Below are positions 33,582 to 41,634 of a stretch of DNA of 55,489 bases, piece by piece. The DNA comes from Actinomycetes bacterium. Lineage in GTDB: Bacteria; Actinomycetota; Actinomycetes; Actinomycetales; Actinomycetaceae. Under the pieces are notes generated by a model. That model had not been told where the DNA came from. It made no database searches and saw nothing but the letters and a program-made list of their open reading frames with translations. Both the position numbers and the translations under genes were made by a program. Every line of letters begins with the position of its first letter. The first letter of the stretch is position 1. The stretch covers positions 1 to 55,489 of the forward strand of contig JAEWHO010000017.1 in the NCBI GenBank assembly GCA_023387755.1, in the 5' to 3' direction.

Positions 33582-34583
33582 ATGGCTACCCCGGATCATT
33601 TCCAAGAAACCCTCACCATCCCTGAGGACCTCGACCCGCTCGCGCTATTCGGTATGCGCGATGAAGTACTCGCATCCATTGAAAAAGGCTTCCCGGCCGT
33701 GCGCTTGGGTGTGCGTGAGCGCACCCTGACGCTGGCCGGCCCCGGCGGGGAGGTGACGACGGCGCTGCACCTGCTGGAGGAACTCATTGCGGTGGCACGC
33801 TCGGGCGCGCCCCTCAGTGCCGACGCCGTCGACCGGGCTATCTCCATGGTCCGGGCGCACACGGCTGCGCCGTCAGATGTCCTCACCACCGATATTGTCT
33901 CCGCCCGCGGCAAGATGATCCGGCCCAAGACGCCCGGGCAAAAAGCCTACGTGGATGCTATTGACGACAATACGATCGTCTTTGGGATCGGCCCGGCGGG
34001 CACCGGGAAGACGTATTTGGCGATGGCTAAAGCGGTGCTGGCATTGCAACAGCGTAAGGTCAACCGCATCGTCCTCACCCGGCCGGCGGTGGAGGCGGGG
34101 GAGTCGCTCGGTTTCCTGCCCGGATCGCTGACCGAGAAAATCAACCCGTACCTGCGGCCCCTCTATGACGCGCTGCATGACATGATCGACCCCGAATCGA
34201 TCCCCGCGCTTATGGCTGCCGGCACGATCGAGGTGGCTCCACTGGCCTATATGCGCGGTCGGACCCTTAATGACGCCTTCATCATTTTGGATGAGGCGCA
34301 GAATACGACGCCGCAGCAGATGAAAATGTTCCTCACCCGCCTCGGTTTCCAATCGACTGTAGTGGTCACGGGGGATACCTCCCAGGTTGATCTACCGCGC
34401 GGCACCCAGTCCGGCCTGGCGGTCGTGCAAGAGATCCTCACCGGGATCGAGGATATTGCCTTCTGCTATCTGTCCAGCGCCGACGTGGTCCGCCACCGGA
34501 TCGTGTCCGAGATTATTGACGCCTATGAGCGCTGGGATGTGGCCCGCCCCGCGGCCAGCCGGCGAGGGGAGCGTTCCCGATGA
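33582..34583 (+). CDS. phoH: PhoH-like ATPase
   Basis: A 333-residue cytoplasmic P-loop protein. It has an N-terminal KH-like region (residues 10-80), Walker A GPAGTGKTYLA, Walker B AFIILDEAQNTTP, and VVVTGDTSQVDLP as a sensor segment. PhoH/YbeZ proteins partner the rRNA-maturation endonuclease YbeY, whose gene follows with a 4-bp ATGA overlap, so a role in RNA quality control is inferred. The start lacks a good ribosome binding site; TAGAAT at 33535-33540 could be an internal -10 box. Confidence 0.9.
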   Translation: MATPDHFQETLTIPEDLDPLALFGMRDEVLASIEKGFPAVRLGVRERTLTLAGPGGEVTTALHLLEELIAVARSGAPLSADAVDRAISMVRAHTAAPSDVLTTDIVSARGKMIRPKTPGQKAYVDAIDDNTIVFGIGPAGTGKTYLAMAKAVLALQQRKVNRIVLTRPAVEAGESLGFLPGSLTEKINPYLRPLYDALHDMIDPESIPALMAAGTIEVAPLAYMRGRTLNDAFIILDEAQNTTPQQMKMFLTRLGFQSTVVVTGDTSQVDLPRGTQSGLAVVQEILTGIEDIAFCYLSSADVVRHRIVSEIIDAYERWDVARPAASRRGERSR

Positions 34584-35035
34584 GTATTGATGCTGCCAAT
34601 GAATCGAGTATGGATATTGAGCTCGAGGAGTTTTGCGCCCTGGCTCGCTATGTGCTCGATGAACTGCACGTCCACCCGCAGGCAGAGGTTTTCATCCGCT
34701 TCGTCGATGAGGACGAGATGGAGCAGCTGCATATTCGCTGGCTGGACCTGCCCGGCCCCACCGACGTCATGAGCTTCCCTATGGATGAGCTGCGCCCCGG
34801 TCGGGACGCCGATCATCCCAGTGAAGAGGGAATTTTAGGTGACGTCGTTCTCTGCCCCAGTGTGGCTGCCCGGCAGGCCGCCGAAGCCGGTCATACGGCA
34901 ATAGAAGAAATGTTGCTACTGACCGTGCACGGGCTGTTGCATCTGCTCGGTTTTGACCATATGACCGAAGCCGATGAGAAGGTGATGTTCGCCCTGCAAC
35001 GCCGTCTTCTCCTCACCTTCCTCGCGGGGCGCTAA
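34580..35035 (+). CDS. ybeY: rRNA maturation endoribonuclease YbeY
   Basis: A 151-residue single-strand-specific RNase needed for 16S rRNA 3' processing and ribosome quality control. The zinc motif HGLLHLLGFDH (His-x3-His-x5-His) and the upstream TDVMSFPMDE and LGDVVLCP segments are intact. ATG overlaps the phoH stop, and its TAA overlaps the next ATG by one base, so the three genes are coupled. Confidence 0.96.
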   Translation: MSIDAANESSMDIELEEFCALARYVLDELHVHPQAEVFIRFVDEDEMEQLHIRWLDLPGPTDVMSFPMDELRPGRDADHPSEEGILGDVVLCPSVAARQAAEAGHTAIEEMLLLTVHGLLHLLGFDHMTEADEKVMFALQRRLLLTFLAGR

Positions 35036-36330
35036 TGGCAGAAGCACCCGTGGTCAGTATGGCGATACTCGCCGTGCTCGGGCTTATTGTAGGGGCCATC
35101 CTCACCGCTGGGGAAAGTGCACTCACGCGGATCACTCGCTCCCATGTGGTCGAACTAGAACAGGCTGGTAAACCCCGTGCCCGGGTGGTGGAGCAGCTGG
35201 TCGATAACCGGGATGCCGCCCTGCTTGGCACCGGCTTCGTACGCGTACTCGCGGAGATGACCGCTGCTGTTGCGATCACCCTCGCCGTGCTGACGGTCCT
35301 GGATGAATGGTGGTCAGCCCTAGCCGCCTCCATTGTGATCTCAGCGGCCTTACTGGCGCTGATTACGGGGACATCCCCGCGCCGTTACGGACGCCGTCAC
35401 CCGGAAAAAACCTGCCACGCCCTGGCAAAGATTCTCTTGGCGCTCGCCACCCTGGCCCGGCCCCTGAATGCCCTGGTCCAGCGTTTTTCCCGCGTCTCCG
35501 GGCGTACTGACCGGGAGCAGGGGGAGGCCGAGGCAGAGGAGATGCGCGATATGGTCGAGCTCGTCTCCGAATCGGAACATCTGGAAGACGATGAGCGGGA
35601 AATGCTCCACTCCGTTTTCGAACTTTCCCGCACCATCACTCGGGAAGTCATGGTTCCGCGCACCGATATGGTTACGGTGGACGTCGGTACGCCTGTGGCC
35701 AAAGCCCTGCGCCTGTTTGCGCGCTCTGGATTTTCACGTGTGCCCGTAATCGGGGATTCGGTGGAGGATATTATCGGCGTGCTCTACCTGAAGGACGTAC
35801 TACGCCGCGTGATCACGGGTGGGGAGAATGACCCGAATACCATCCCGGTCGAATATGCGGCTCGTCCAGCTGAATTTATCCCGGAAACCCTGCTGGTTGA
35901 TGACCTGCTGGCGCGAATGCAGCAAGAAGCCTTCCATATGGCCATCGTGATTGATGAGTATGGAGGTGTGGCTGGGCTGGTCACGATGGAAGATCTGCTC
36001 GAAGAGCTGGTTGGGGAAGTGAAGGACGAACACGACCGGGCCGAGCCCGAGGTGGAAGACCTCGGGGAAGGATGGTGGCGGATTCCGGCCCGCCTGGCCG
36101 TTGATGAGCTCGGCGAGATCTTTGACCTGCCCATTGATGATGACGACGTCGATACCGTCGGCGGTCTATTAACGAAAGCTTTGGGCCGGGTGCCTATCGC
36201 TGGTTCCCACGCGCATGTGCAGGGCCTCTATCTTCAAGCGGAGCGGACCGCCGGGCGGCGGCACCATATCGAAACCGTGAAAGCACGGCTCTTGACCGAG
36301 GAAGAACAGTATGAACTTTCCGAGCGATGA
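35035..36330 (+). CDS. CNNM/CorC-type membrane protein with CBS pair
   Basis: A 431-residue protein of the CNNM/HlyC-CorC family: an N-terminal DUF21 membrane domain of about 160 residues with three or four helices and the GESALTRITR motif, a CBS-domain pair (VMVPRTDMVTVDV to FSRVPVIGD, and IVIDEYGGVAGLVTMEDLLEELVGE), and a C-terminal transporter-associated domain (DLGEGWWRIPARLAVDEL). Relatives have been linked to magnesium or cobalt efflux; the older label hemolysin is not supported by mechanism. It overlaps era by 20 bp. Confidence 0.9.
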   Translation: MAEAPVVSMAILAVLGLIVGAILTAGESALTRITRSHVVELEQAGKPRARVVEQLVDNRDAALLGTGFVRVLAEMTAAVAITLAVLTVLDEWWSALAASIVISAALLALITGTSPRRYGRRHPEKTCHALAKILLALATLARPLNALVQRFSRVSGRTDREQGEAEAEEMRDMVELVSESEHLEDDEREMLHSVFELSRTITREVMVPRTDMVTVDVGTPVAKALRLFARSGFSRVPVIGDSVEDIIGVLYLKDVLRRVITGGENDPNTIPVEYAARPAEFIPETLLVDDLLARMQQEAFHMAIVIDEYGGVAGLVTMEDLLEELVGEVKDEHDRAEPEVEDLGEGWWRIPARLAVDELGEIFDLPIDDDDVDTVGGLLTKALGRVPIAGSHAHVQGLYLQAERTAGRRHHIETVKARLLTEEEQYELSER

Positions 36331-37276
36331 AGAACTCATGAATGGCCCTGCCGCTAGTACGGAGGGGTTGACGTTCAGCTACCCGGAGGACTACCGCGCC
36401 GGGTTTGCGTGTTTCGTGGGGCGGCCAAATGTCGGTAAGTCTACGCTCACCAACGCGATGGTGGGGTCGAAGATTGCGATTACCTCGGGCCGTCCGCAGA
36501 CCACGCGCCATACAATCCGCGGCGTGATTCACCGCGATGATGCCCAGCTCGTACTCGTGGACACCCCTGGATTTCACCGCCCGCGCACTCTGCTCGGCAA
36601 ACGGTTGAACGACGTCGTCCGCGAAACCCTCGCTCAGGTGGATCTCATCGGCGTGTGCCTCCCCGCGGATGAAAAAATCGGACCTGGTGATCGCTTAATC
36701 GTGGCCGAAGCGGCGGCTGCACGCACCCCGATGGTCGCGATCATCACCAAAACCGATAAAGCCTCCAAGGAACAGGTGGCGCAAGCCCTCATGGCGGCCG
36801 CTGAGCTCCATGATTTTGTCGATATCGTGCCGGTGAGTGCCGTTAAAGATTCCCAGGTGGATGTGCTCACCGATGTGTTGCTTTCCCATATGCCGCCCTC
36901 CCCGCCGTTATATCCGGATGGCGATATTACTGACGAACCGGAGCAGGTGTTAATCGCCGAGTTTGTGCGGGAAGCTGCCTTGGAGGGGGTACGCGAGGAG
37001 CTGCCGCATTCCCTGGCAGTGGTAGTTGATGATACCGAGCGCCGCCCCACTCGCAACGGTGACATGCTGCACGTCTACGTCACCATGTACGTTGAGCGAG
37101 AATCTCAAAAGGCCATCATTATTGGCAAAAATGGCAGCCGATTGCGTAATGTGGGGGCGCGTGCTCGCAAACAGATCGAAGCCCTGGTAGGCGAAAAGAT
37201 TTTCCTCGATCTCCATGTGAAAGTGGCAAAGGATTGGCAGCGTGACCCCAAGCTCCTCGGACAGCTCGGGTTCTAG
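36311..37276 (+). CDS. era: GTPase Era
   Basis: A 321-residue GTPase that binds the 3' end of 16S rRNA and assists 30S maturation. G1 is GRPNVGKST, G2 region includes PQTTRHTIRG, G3 is DTPGF, and G4 is TKTD. The C-terminal KH domain carries KAIIIGKNGSRLRNVGARAR. It has an N-terminal extension of about 25 residues before AGFACFVGRPN. It overlaps the preceding gene by 20 bp and the next by 35 bp; ybeY-CNNM-era is a conserved cluster. Confidence 0.96.
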   Translation: MNFPSDEELMNGPAASTEGLTFSYPEDYRAGFACFVGRPNVGKSTLTNAMVGSKIAITSGRPQTTRHTIRGVIHRDDAQLVLVDTPGFHRPRTLLGKRLNDVVRETLAQVDLIGVCLPADEKIGPGDRLIVAEAAAARTPMVAIITKTDKASKEQVAQALMAAAELHDFVDIVPVSAVKDSQVDVLTDVLLSHMPPSPPLYPDGDITDEPEQVLIAEFVREAALEGVREELPHSLAVVVDDTERRPTRNGDMLHVYVTMYVERESQKAIIIGKNGSRLRNVGARARKQIEALVGEKIFLDLHVKVAKDWQRDPKLLGQLGF

Positions 37277-38846
37277 GCATGCGCTGCGTCGCTGGGCTAG
37301 CTCCACCGTCCAACTCTCGATCGTCCGCTGGGCGCTAGCCCTGCTGCTCTGCCTTATCGTTTTTGGGGAAATATCCGGCCCCGGCTGGAACCCGGTTCCC
37401 TACCATGCCCGCCTAAACCCCAGCACGAGTGATACCGCGATTGGTACATCCGGGACGGGAGACGCCCTCGGTACATACCCCGTCACGGTGCAAACCACCC
37501 AGGTGGAAACCACCGGGGGAGTACTGCGAGTGGCAATCTACAGCCCGCGGATCGAGAACGATTTGCGACCTGCGCTCCAGCCGCCGTTAGATCCGGGCAC
37601 CGCCGTCATCTTCATACACGGCGCCGGGAGCGCTGACTTCCGGCGGTTTGAACCGCATGCGCGTGCGTTAGCCTCGGCGGGTATTACTGCCGTGGTGCCC
37701 GATAAACCACAATCCGAATATTCAGTTGCCCACCGCAATTACCCGGCTATGGCCCGCGACTATCAGGAAGTAGGCCAGTGGGTACGCGGGCTGCCGGATA
37801 TCCGCACCGTCGGTTATTACGCCGAAAGTGAGGGGGCATATATTGCGCCCATCGTGGCCGCTGAGGACCCCCAAACCGCCTTCGTTGTGTTGGTCTCAGC
37901 GCCCGTTGTAGCCCCGCGCGCACAAGCCGCATTCGCGGCGGACAGCTACCTGCGTAATACTTTCGTACCGGACAATGTTTTTTCGATCATTCCGCGGGGT
38001 CTGGGTGCCACCTTCCCCTTTGGCACGCTGGACTACGCTGATTTCGACGTCCACCACTACCAGCAGCACATGACGTGCCCCGTACTAATGACCTATGGAA
38101 CAGCAGACTCCTCCATGCCGCTGATCCAAGGCGCAGATGAGACTATCCGCGACCTCGCCGTCGCCGGAAATGCGAGTGTTACTGTGCGTTATTACGCGGA
38201 GGCTAACCACGGCATGAAAATCGACGGCGAACTGGTGCGCGCATTTCTACGCGATACTGCTCAATGGATCAATACTCTCCCAGATAGCGCGACGGCAGCT
38301 CCTAAGATCGCGGGTGTTACCCCGCAGCAGCGATTCTATGCACTCCCTCCACCGGCGCCGTCGTGGTACGCGTCCGGCAATATGATCGTCTATGGGTTCT
38401 TGGCCGGGCCGCTCATGCTGGGCCTGGGGCTAGGTGCTGGAGTGATCGTATCCACCGGGCAGTGGCTGGCGCGCCGGCGGGAGGGGCCGCGGACATTCAC
38501 AACCGCTACCTGGCATCTGCTACGGGTGTGCGCGGCGGCAACGCTCGCGGCAATTGCGGCATGGGTGATCCACCTGGCCTACCTCATCACCATTGCGCAG
38601 CTCGCGGTGAACTACCAGACGTCAAGGATTGCGGTAGGGGGCGGCTGGATCGTCTCCCATGCAACTGCCGTATTTGCTGCCGTCGTATGCGCTATGGCGC
38701 TGCGGGACACCTGGAATGCCCGTCGAGCCCGATTGTCGGTTGCGCTTGGCCCCACCCTCATGATGGCAGGAATGACACTATCGGCGCTCTGCTTGCTGAT
38801 CGTGGGGGCGTACTGGGCTATGTTCGCGCCGCTGTCCCTGTTCTAG
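37242..38846 (+). CDS. Alpha/beta hydrolase fused to a C-terminal membrane domain
   Basis: A 534-residue protein. After an N-terminal membrane anchor (WALALLLCLIVFGEI) lies an extracytoplasmic alpha/beta-hydrolase domain: FIHGAGSADF (oxyanion region), YYAESEGAYIA with the nucleophile Ser in an A-x-S-x-G-like elbow, GTADSSMP with the acid Asp, and EANHGM with the base His. The last 170 residues contain about four membrane helices (MIVYGFLAGPLMLGLGLG, then two paired segments, then ALCLLIVGAYWAMF). The combined enzyme and membrane domain suggests a lipid or cell-envelope substrate, unknown. The GTG start inside era is the only candidate near the frame's beginning. Confidence 0.7.
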   Translation: MTPSSSDSSGSRHALRRWASSTVQLSIVRWALALLLCLIVFGEISGPGWNPVPYHARLNPSTSDTAIGTSGTGDALGTYPVTVQTTQVETTGGVLRVAIYSPRIENDLRPALQPPLDPGTAVIFIHGAGSADFRRFEPHARALASAGITAVVPDKPQSEYSVAHRNYPAMARDYQEVGQWVRGLPDIRTVGYYAESEGAYIAPIVAAEDPQTAFVVLVSAPVVAPRAQAAFAADSYLRNTFVPDNVFSIIPRGLGATFPFGTLDYADFDVHHYQQHMTCPVLMTYGTADSSMPLIQGADETIRDLAVAGNASVTVRYYAEANHGMKIDGELVRAFLRDTAQWINTLPDSATAAPKIAGVTPQQRFYALPPPAPSWYASGNMIVYGFLAGPLMLGLGLGAGVIVSTGQWLARRREGPRTFTTATWHLLRVCAAATLAAIAAWVIHLAYLITIAQLAVNYQTSRIAVGGGWIVSHATAVFAAVVCAMALRDTWNARRARLSVALGPTLMMAGMTLSALCLLIVGAYWAMFAPLSLF

Positions 38847-38932
38847 TGGTTGGCGGGCGCAGGCCGCACACTACCGGCGGACTGTGGTCGTTCTACAGTA
38901 CGGACGATTTTCGCTCTCGCCCGCCCAGCCGG

Positions 38933-38938
38933 TACCAT
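38933..38938 (+). promoter_or_regulatory. Predicted -10 box of the leuA leader
   Basis: TACCAT ends 6 nt before the ATG of the leader peptide at 38945, so the leader peptide would be translated from a leaderless transcript. Confidence 0.6.
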
Positions 38939-38944
38939 GCGGCT

Positions 38945-38983
38945 ATGCGCATGCTGCTTCTTCCTTGCCGCGTCCAGTCCTGA
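38945..38983 (+). CDS. leuL: leuA leader peptide (MRMLLLPCRVQS)
   Basis: A 12-residue open frame with three consecutive leucine codons (CTG CTT CTT, 38951-38959) directly upstream of leuA. A TACCAT box 6 nt before its ATG, followed by alternative RNA helices, fits an amino-acid-responsive leader: slow leucyl-tRNA supply would stall the ribosome on the Leu run. It lies in a different frame from leuA and stops 65 nt before the leuA ATG. Confidence 0.75.
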   Translation: MRMLLLPCRVQS

Positions 38984-39030
38984 CAGGGTCGGAAACTGGG
39001 CGCGGTGGTTGTGCACCCGGCCCGGTTCCG
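38968..39030 (+). promoter_or_regulatory. Mutually exclusive helices of the leuA attenuator
   Basis: Helix A pairs 38968-38978 with 38995-39005 (11 bp, one G-U). Helix B pairs 38990-39001 with 39020-39030 (11 bp, one G-U and one bulged A), capped by GGTG/CACC. They share 38995-39001, so only one can form. No T-run follows helix B, and it ends 8 nt before the leuA ribosome binding site AAGGA, so control could be transcriptional or translational. Confidence 0.65.
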
Positions 39031-39047
39031 CCGACGTTAAGGACATT

Positions 39048-40817
39048 ATGAAAACCGCAGGAGTTAGCACTCGCCAACAGTCCACCCGCATGCCGGTCAC
39101 CAAATATCGACCCTTCGTGGACGTCAACCCGGTGTCGCTACCGGATCGCACCTGGCCCGATCAACGCATCACTGCCGCGCCCCGCTGGCTGTCCACCGAT
39201 CTACGTGACGGCAATCAGGCCCTCATCGAACCCATGGATCCGGCCCGCAAACGCGCTATGTTCGATCTGCTGGTCAGCCTGGGCTACAAGGAGATCGAGG
39301 TGGGGTTCCCGGCCGCCTCCCAGGTGGATTACGATTTCGTCCGCCAACTCATTACCGACGACGCCATCCCTGAGGACGTCACCATCTCGGCGCTCACCCA
39401 GTCACGGGAGGACCTCATCCGCCGCACGGTGGAATCCCTCGAGGGCGCCGCCCGCGCCAATGTGCACCTCTATAACGCCACCGCTCCGGTGTTCCGCGAT
39501 ATTGTCTTTCGGGCCGATCGCACCGACACCCGAAATCTAGCCACCTCCGGCACCCAGCACGTCATGGATTGGGCGGAGAAAATCCTCGGTGATGACACCC
39601 TCTTCGGATACCAGTATTCCCCCGAAATTTTCGTGGACACCGAGATGGAATTCGCCCTCGAGGTCTGTGAAGCGGTCATGGATGTGTGGCAGCCGGGAAC
39701 GGACCGGGAAATCATCCTCAACCTACCCGCCACCGTAGAGCGGTGCACTCCGAATATCTATGCCGATCAGATCGAGTGGATGAGCCGGAACCTATCCCGC
39801 CGCGAGTTTATTGCCCTATCGGTACATCCCCATAACGATCGGGGGAGTGCCGTCGCAGCTGCAGAGCTGGCCGTTATGGCGGGAGCAGACCGTATCGAAG
39901 GGTGCCTGTTTGGGCAAGGAGAGCGGACCGGTAACGTCGATCTGCTCACTCTGGGGCTGAACCTCTACACCCAGGGGGTTGATCCGCACATCGATTTTTC
40001 TGACGTCGACCATATTCGCCGCGTCGTCGAACAGTGCACCCAGATGGACGTCCACCCCCGCCACCCCTACGGCGGTGATCTCGTCTACACGGCCTTTTCC
40101 GGCTCCCACCAGGACGCCATCGGCAAGGGTATGGCCACCCGCAAGGCAGCCGTGGCCGCAGCCGGTGGGGATGACCGCGCCGTCGTCTGGGATGTGCCCT
40201 ACTTGCCCTTGGACCCCCACGACGTCGGCCGCAGCTACGAGGCGGTTGTGCGCGTCAACTCGCAATCCGGCAAGGGTGGGGTGGCCTACCTGCTATCCAG
40301 CACCCGCCATCTGGAGCTGCCCCGCCGCCTGCAAATCGAACTCTCTCGTATCGTTCAGGCCCACTCCGAACGCACCGGCGGGGAGATCACCGCAGATTCG
40401 CTGTGGGAAATTTTCGCTGACGAGTACCTGCCCGCCGCGATGGCACCGGGGTTGCGCCCGTGGGGCCGCTTCGCCCTGCGCGGTACCACCGTCACCACAG
40501 CCGACGACGGCGAACACGCCACTCTGACAGTCCAGCTCTCCGATGAGGGCGAATCCACTGTTCTGGCAGCCACCGGTAACGGCCCCGTCGATGCCTTCAC
40601 GAAGGCATTGGCACAGGTGGGGGTGGACGTGCATGTGCTCGACTTCGCTGAGCATGCGCTGTCCACCGGTGGGGACGCAACCGCCGCAGCCTATATCGAG
40701 GCTGAGGTGGACGGCCAAGTGCTGTGGGGCGTAGGCCTGGACCCGTCGATTACAACGGCATCCTTCAAGGCGATCATCTCGGCGGTCAATCGCGCCCTGC
40801 GCGAGCCGCGCAGCTAA
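39048..40817 (+). CDS. leuA: 2-isopropylmalate synthase
   Basis: Condenses acetyl-CoA with 2-oxoisovalerate in the first committed step of leucine synthesis. The 589-residue protein has the catalytic barrel with LSTDLRDGNQALIEPM, the metal ligands in SVHPHNDRGSAVAAAE, and GNVDLLTLGLN. The C-terminal part contains the LeuA dimer domain for leucine feedback (GVDVHVLDFAEHALSTGGDATAAAY). It is the long actinobacterial type. The ATG at 39048 is chosen for the AAGGA 4 nt upstream; the frame is open to 38850 through the leader. Expression is probably governed by the leader peptide at 38945-38983. A 24-bp tandem duplication covers its stop codon. Confidence 0.95.
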   Translation: MKTAGVSTRQQSTRMPVTKYRPFVDVNPVSLPDRTWPDQRITAAPRWLSTDLRDGNQALIEPMDPARKRAMFDLLVSLGYKEIEVGFPAASQVDYDFVRQLITDDAIPEDVTISALTQSREDLIRRTVESLEGAARANVHLYNATAPVFRDIVFRADRTDTRNLATSGTQHVMDWAEKILGDDTLFGYQYSPEIFVDTEMEFALEVCEAVMDVWQPGTDREIILNLPATVERCTPNIYADQIEWMSRNLSRREFIALSVHPHNDRGSAVAAAELAVMAGADRIEGCLFGQGERTGNVDLLTLGLNLYTQGVDPHIDFSDVDHIRRVVEQCTQMDVHPRHPYGGDLVYTAFSGSHQDAIGKGMATRKAAVAAAGGDDRAVVWDVPYLPLDPHDVGRSYEAVVRVNSQSGKGGVAYLLSSTRHLELPRRLQIELSRIVQAHSERTGGEITADSLWEIFADEYLPAAMAPGLRPWGRFALRGTTVTTADDGEHATLTVQLSDEGESTVLAATGNGPVDAFTKALAQVGVDVHVLDFAEHALSTGGDATAAAYIEAEVDGQVLWGVGLDPSITTASFKAIISAVNRALREPRS

Positions 40818-40848
40818 GCCCACCGCGAGCCGCGCAGCTAAGCCCACC
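40801..40848. repeat. Perfect 24-bp tandem duplication over the leuA stop codon
   Basis: The unit at 40801-40824 (begins GCGAGCCGCGCAGC) is repeated exactly at 40825-40848. The leuA TAA (40815-40817) lies in copy 1, so the second copy is non-coding and forms the region just upstream of the recO promoter. Confidence 0.95.
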
Positions 40849-40866
40849 GCGTGAGGCTGGAGCCAG

Positions 40867-40872
40867 TAGAGT
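40867..40872 (+). promoter_or_regulatory. Predicted -10 box of leaderless recO
   Basis: TAGAGT ends 7 nt before the GTG at 40880. No ribosome binding site is present. Confidence 0.5.
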
Positions 40873-40879
40873 AGCGACT

Positions 40880-41623
40880 GTGAAGACCTACCGGGATGAA
40901 GCGATCGTTTTGCGTGCGCATAAACTCGGTGAGGCAGATCAGATCCTAACCCTGCTAACCCATAGCCACGGGCAGGTGCGGGCGGTAGCCAAAGGGGTGC
41001 GGCGCACGTCCTCCCGCTTCGGCGGGAGGTTGCAGCTATTCAACTATGTGGACGTGCAGCTCTACCAGGGGCGCTCCCTAGACACCATCACGCAGGTGGA
41101 GTGCCTCCATCCGTACTCGGATCGCTTTGCCCGCTCCTACGATGCCTACACGCGGGCCTGCGTTATGGTCGAGACCGCCCAGCGTTTGACCAGCGAGGTT
41201 GGTGATCCAGCCTCCGCCCAACATTTGCTACTGCTGGGTGGCTTACATTCGCTCGCCTATGCTCGGCATGACCCGCAACTGACCGTGGACTCCTATCTGC
41301 TACGAGCCCTTGCAGTAGCCGGGTGGGCTCCGAGCTTTTATGACTGTGCTGTCTGCGGTGCCCACGGCCCGCAGACCTCCTTCTCAGTCGCCGCTGGGGG
41401 AGCAGTGTGTGATGAATGCCGGCCCCCGGGAGCATCCCGACCACGCCCGGGCTCGCTGAGCCTACTGGGAGCGTTATTGTCGGGCGACTGGCAGGACGCC
41501 GAAGCTGCCACTTCCACAGATAGAGCAGGTGCATCGGCTTTAGTAGCGGCACACGTAGAGTGGACTATGGAGCGGCATCTGCGCTCGCTCCCGCTGGTGG
41601 AGCGAGCGCCGGCGTCGTCGTGA
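40880..41623 (+). CDS. recO: DNA repair protein RecO
   Basis: A 247-residue recombination mediator that loads RecA with RecR. The N-terminal OB fold has YRDEAIVLRAHKLGEADQILTLL and AVAKGVRRTSSRFGGRLQLF. A four-cysteine zinc finger is formed by CAVCG and CDEC in the C-terminal half. The GTG at 40880 gives the family start (KTYRDEAIVLR). It lies 11 bp before uppS, and the recO-uppS pair is usual in actinobacteria. Confidence 0.94.
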   Translation: MKTYRDEAIVLRAHKLGEADQILTLLTHSHGQVRAVAKGVRRTSSRFGGRLQLFNYVDVQLYQGRSLDTITQVECLHPYSDRFARSYDAYTRACVMVETAQRLTSEVGDPASAQHLLLLGGLHSLAYARHDPQLTVDSYLLRALAVAGWAPSFYDCAVCGAHGPQTSFSVAAGGAVCDECRPPGASRPRPGSLSLLGALLSGDWQDAEAATSTDRAGASALVAAHVEWTMERHLRSLPLVERAPASS

Positions 41624-41634
41624 AAAGAGGAACA

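Noticed and set aside
38850..39047. N-terminal extension of LeuA through the leader region
   Set aside because: The extension lies over the leader peptide and RNA helices, has no LeuA similarity, and AAGGA precedes the ATG at 39048.
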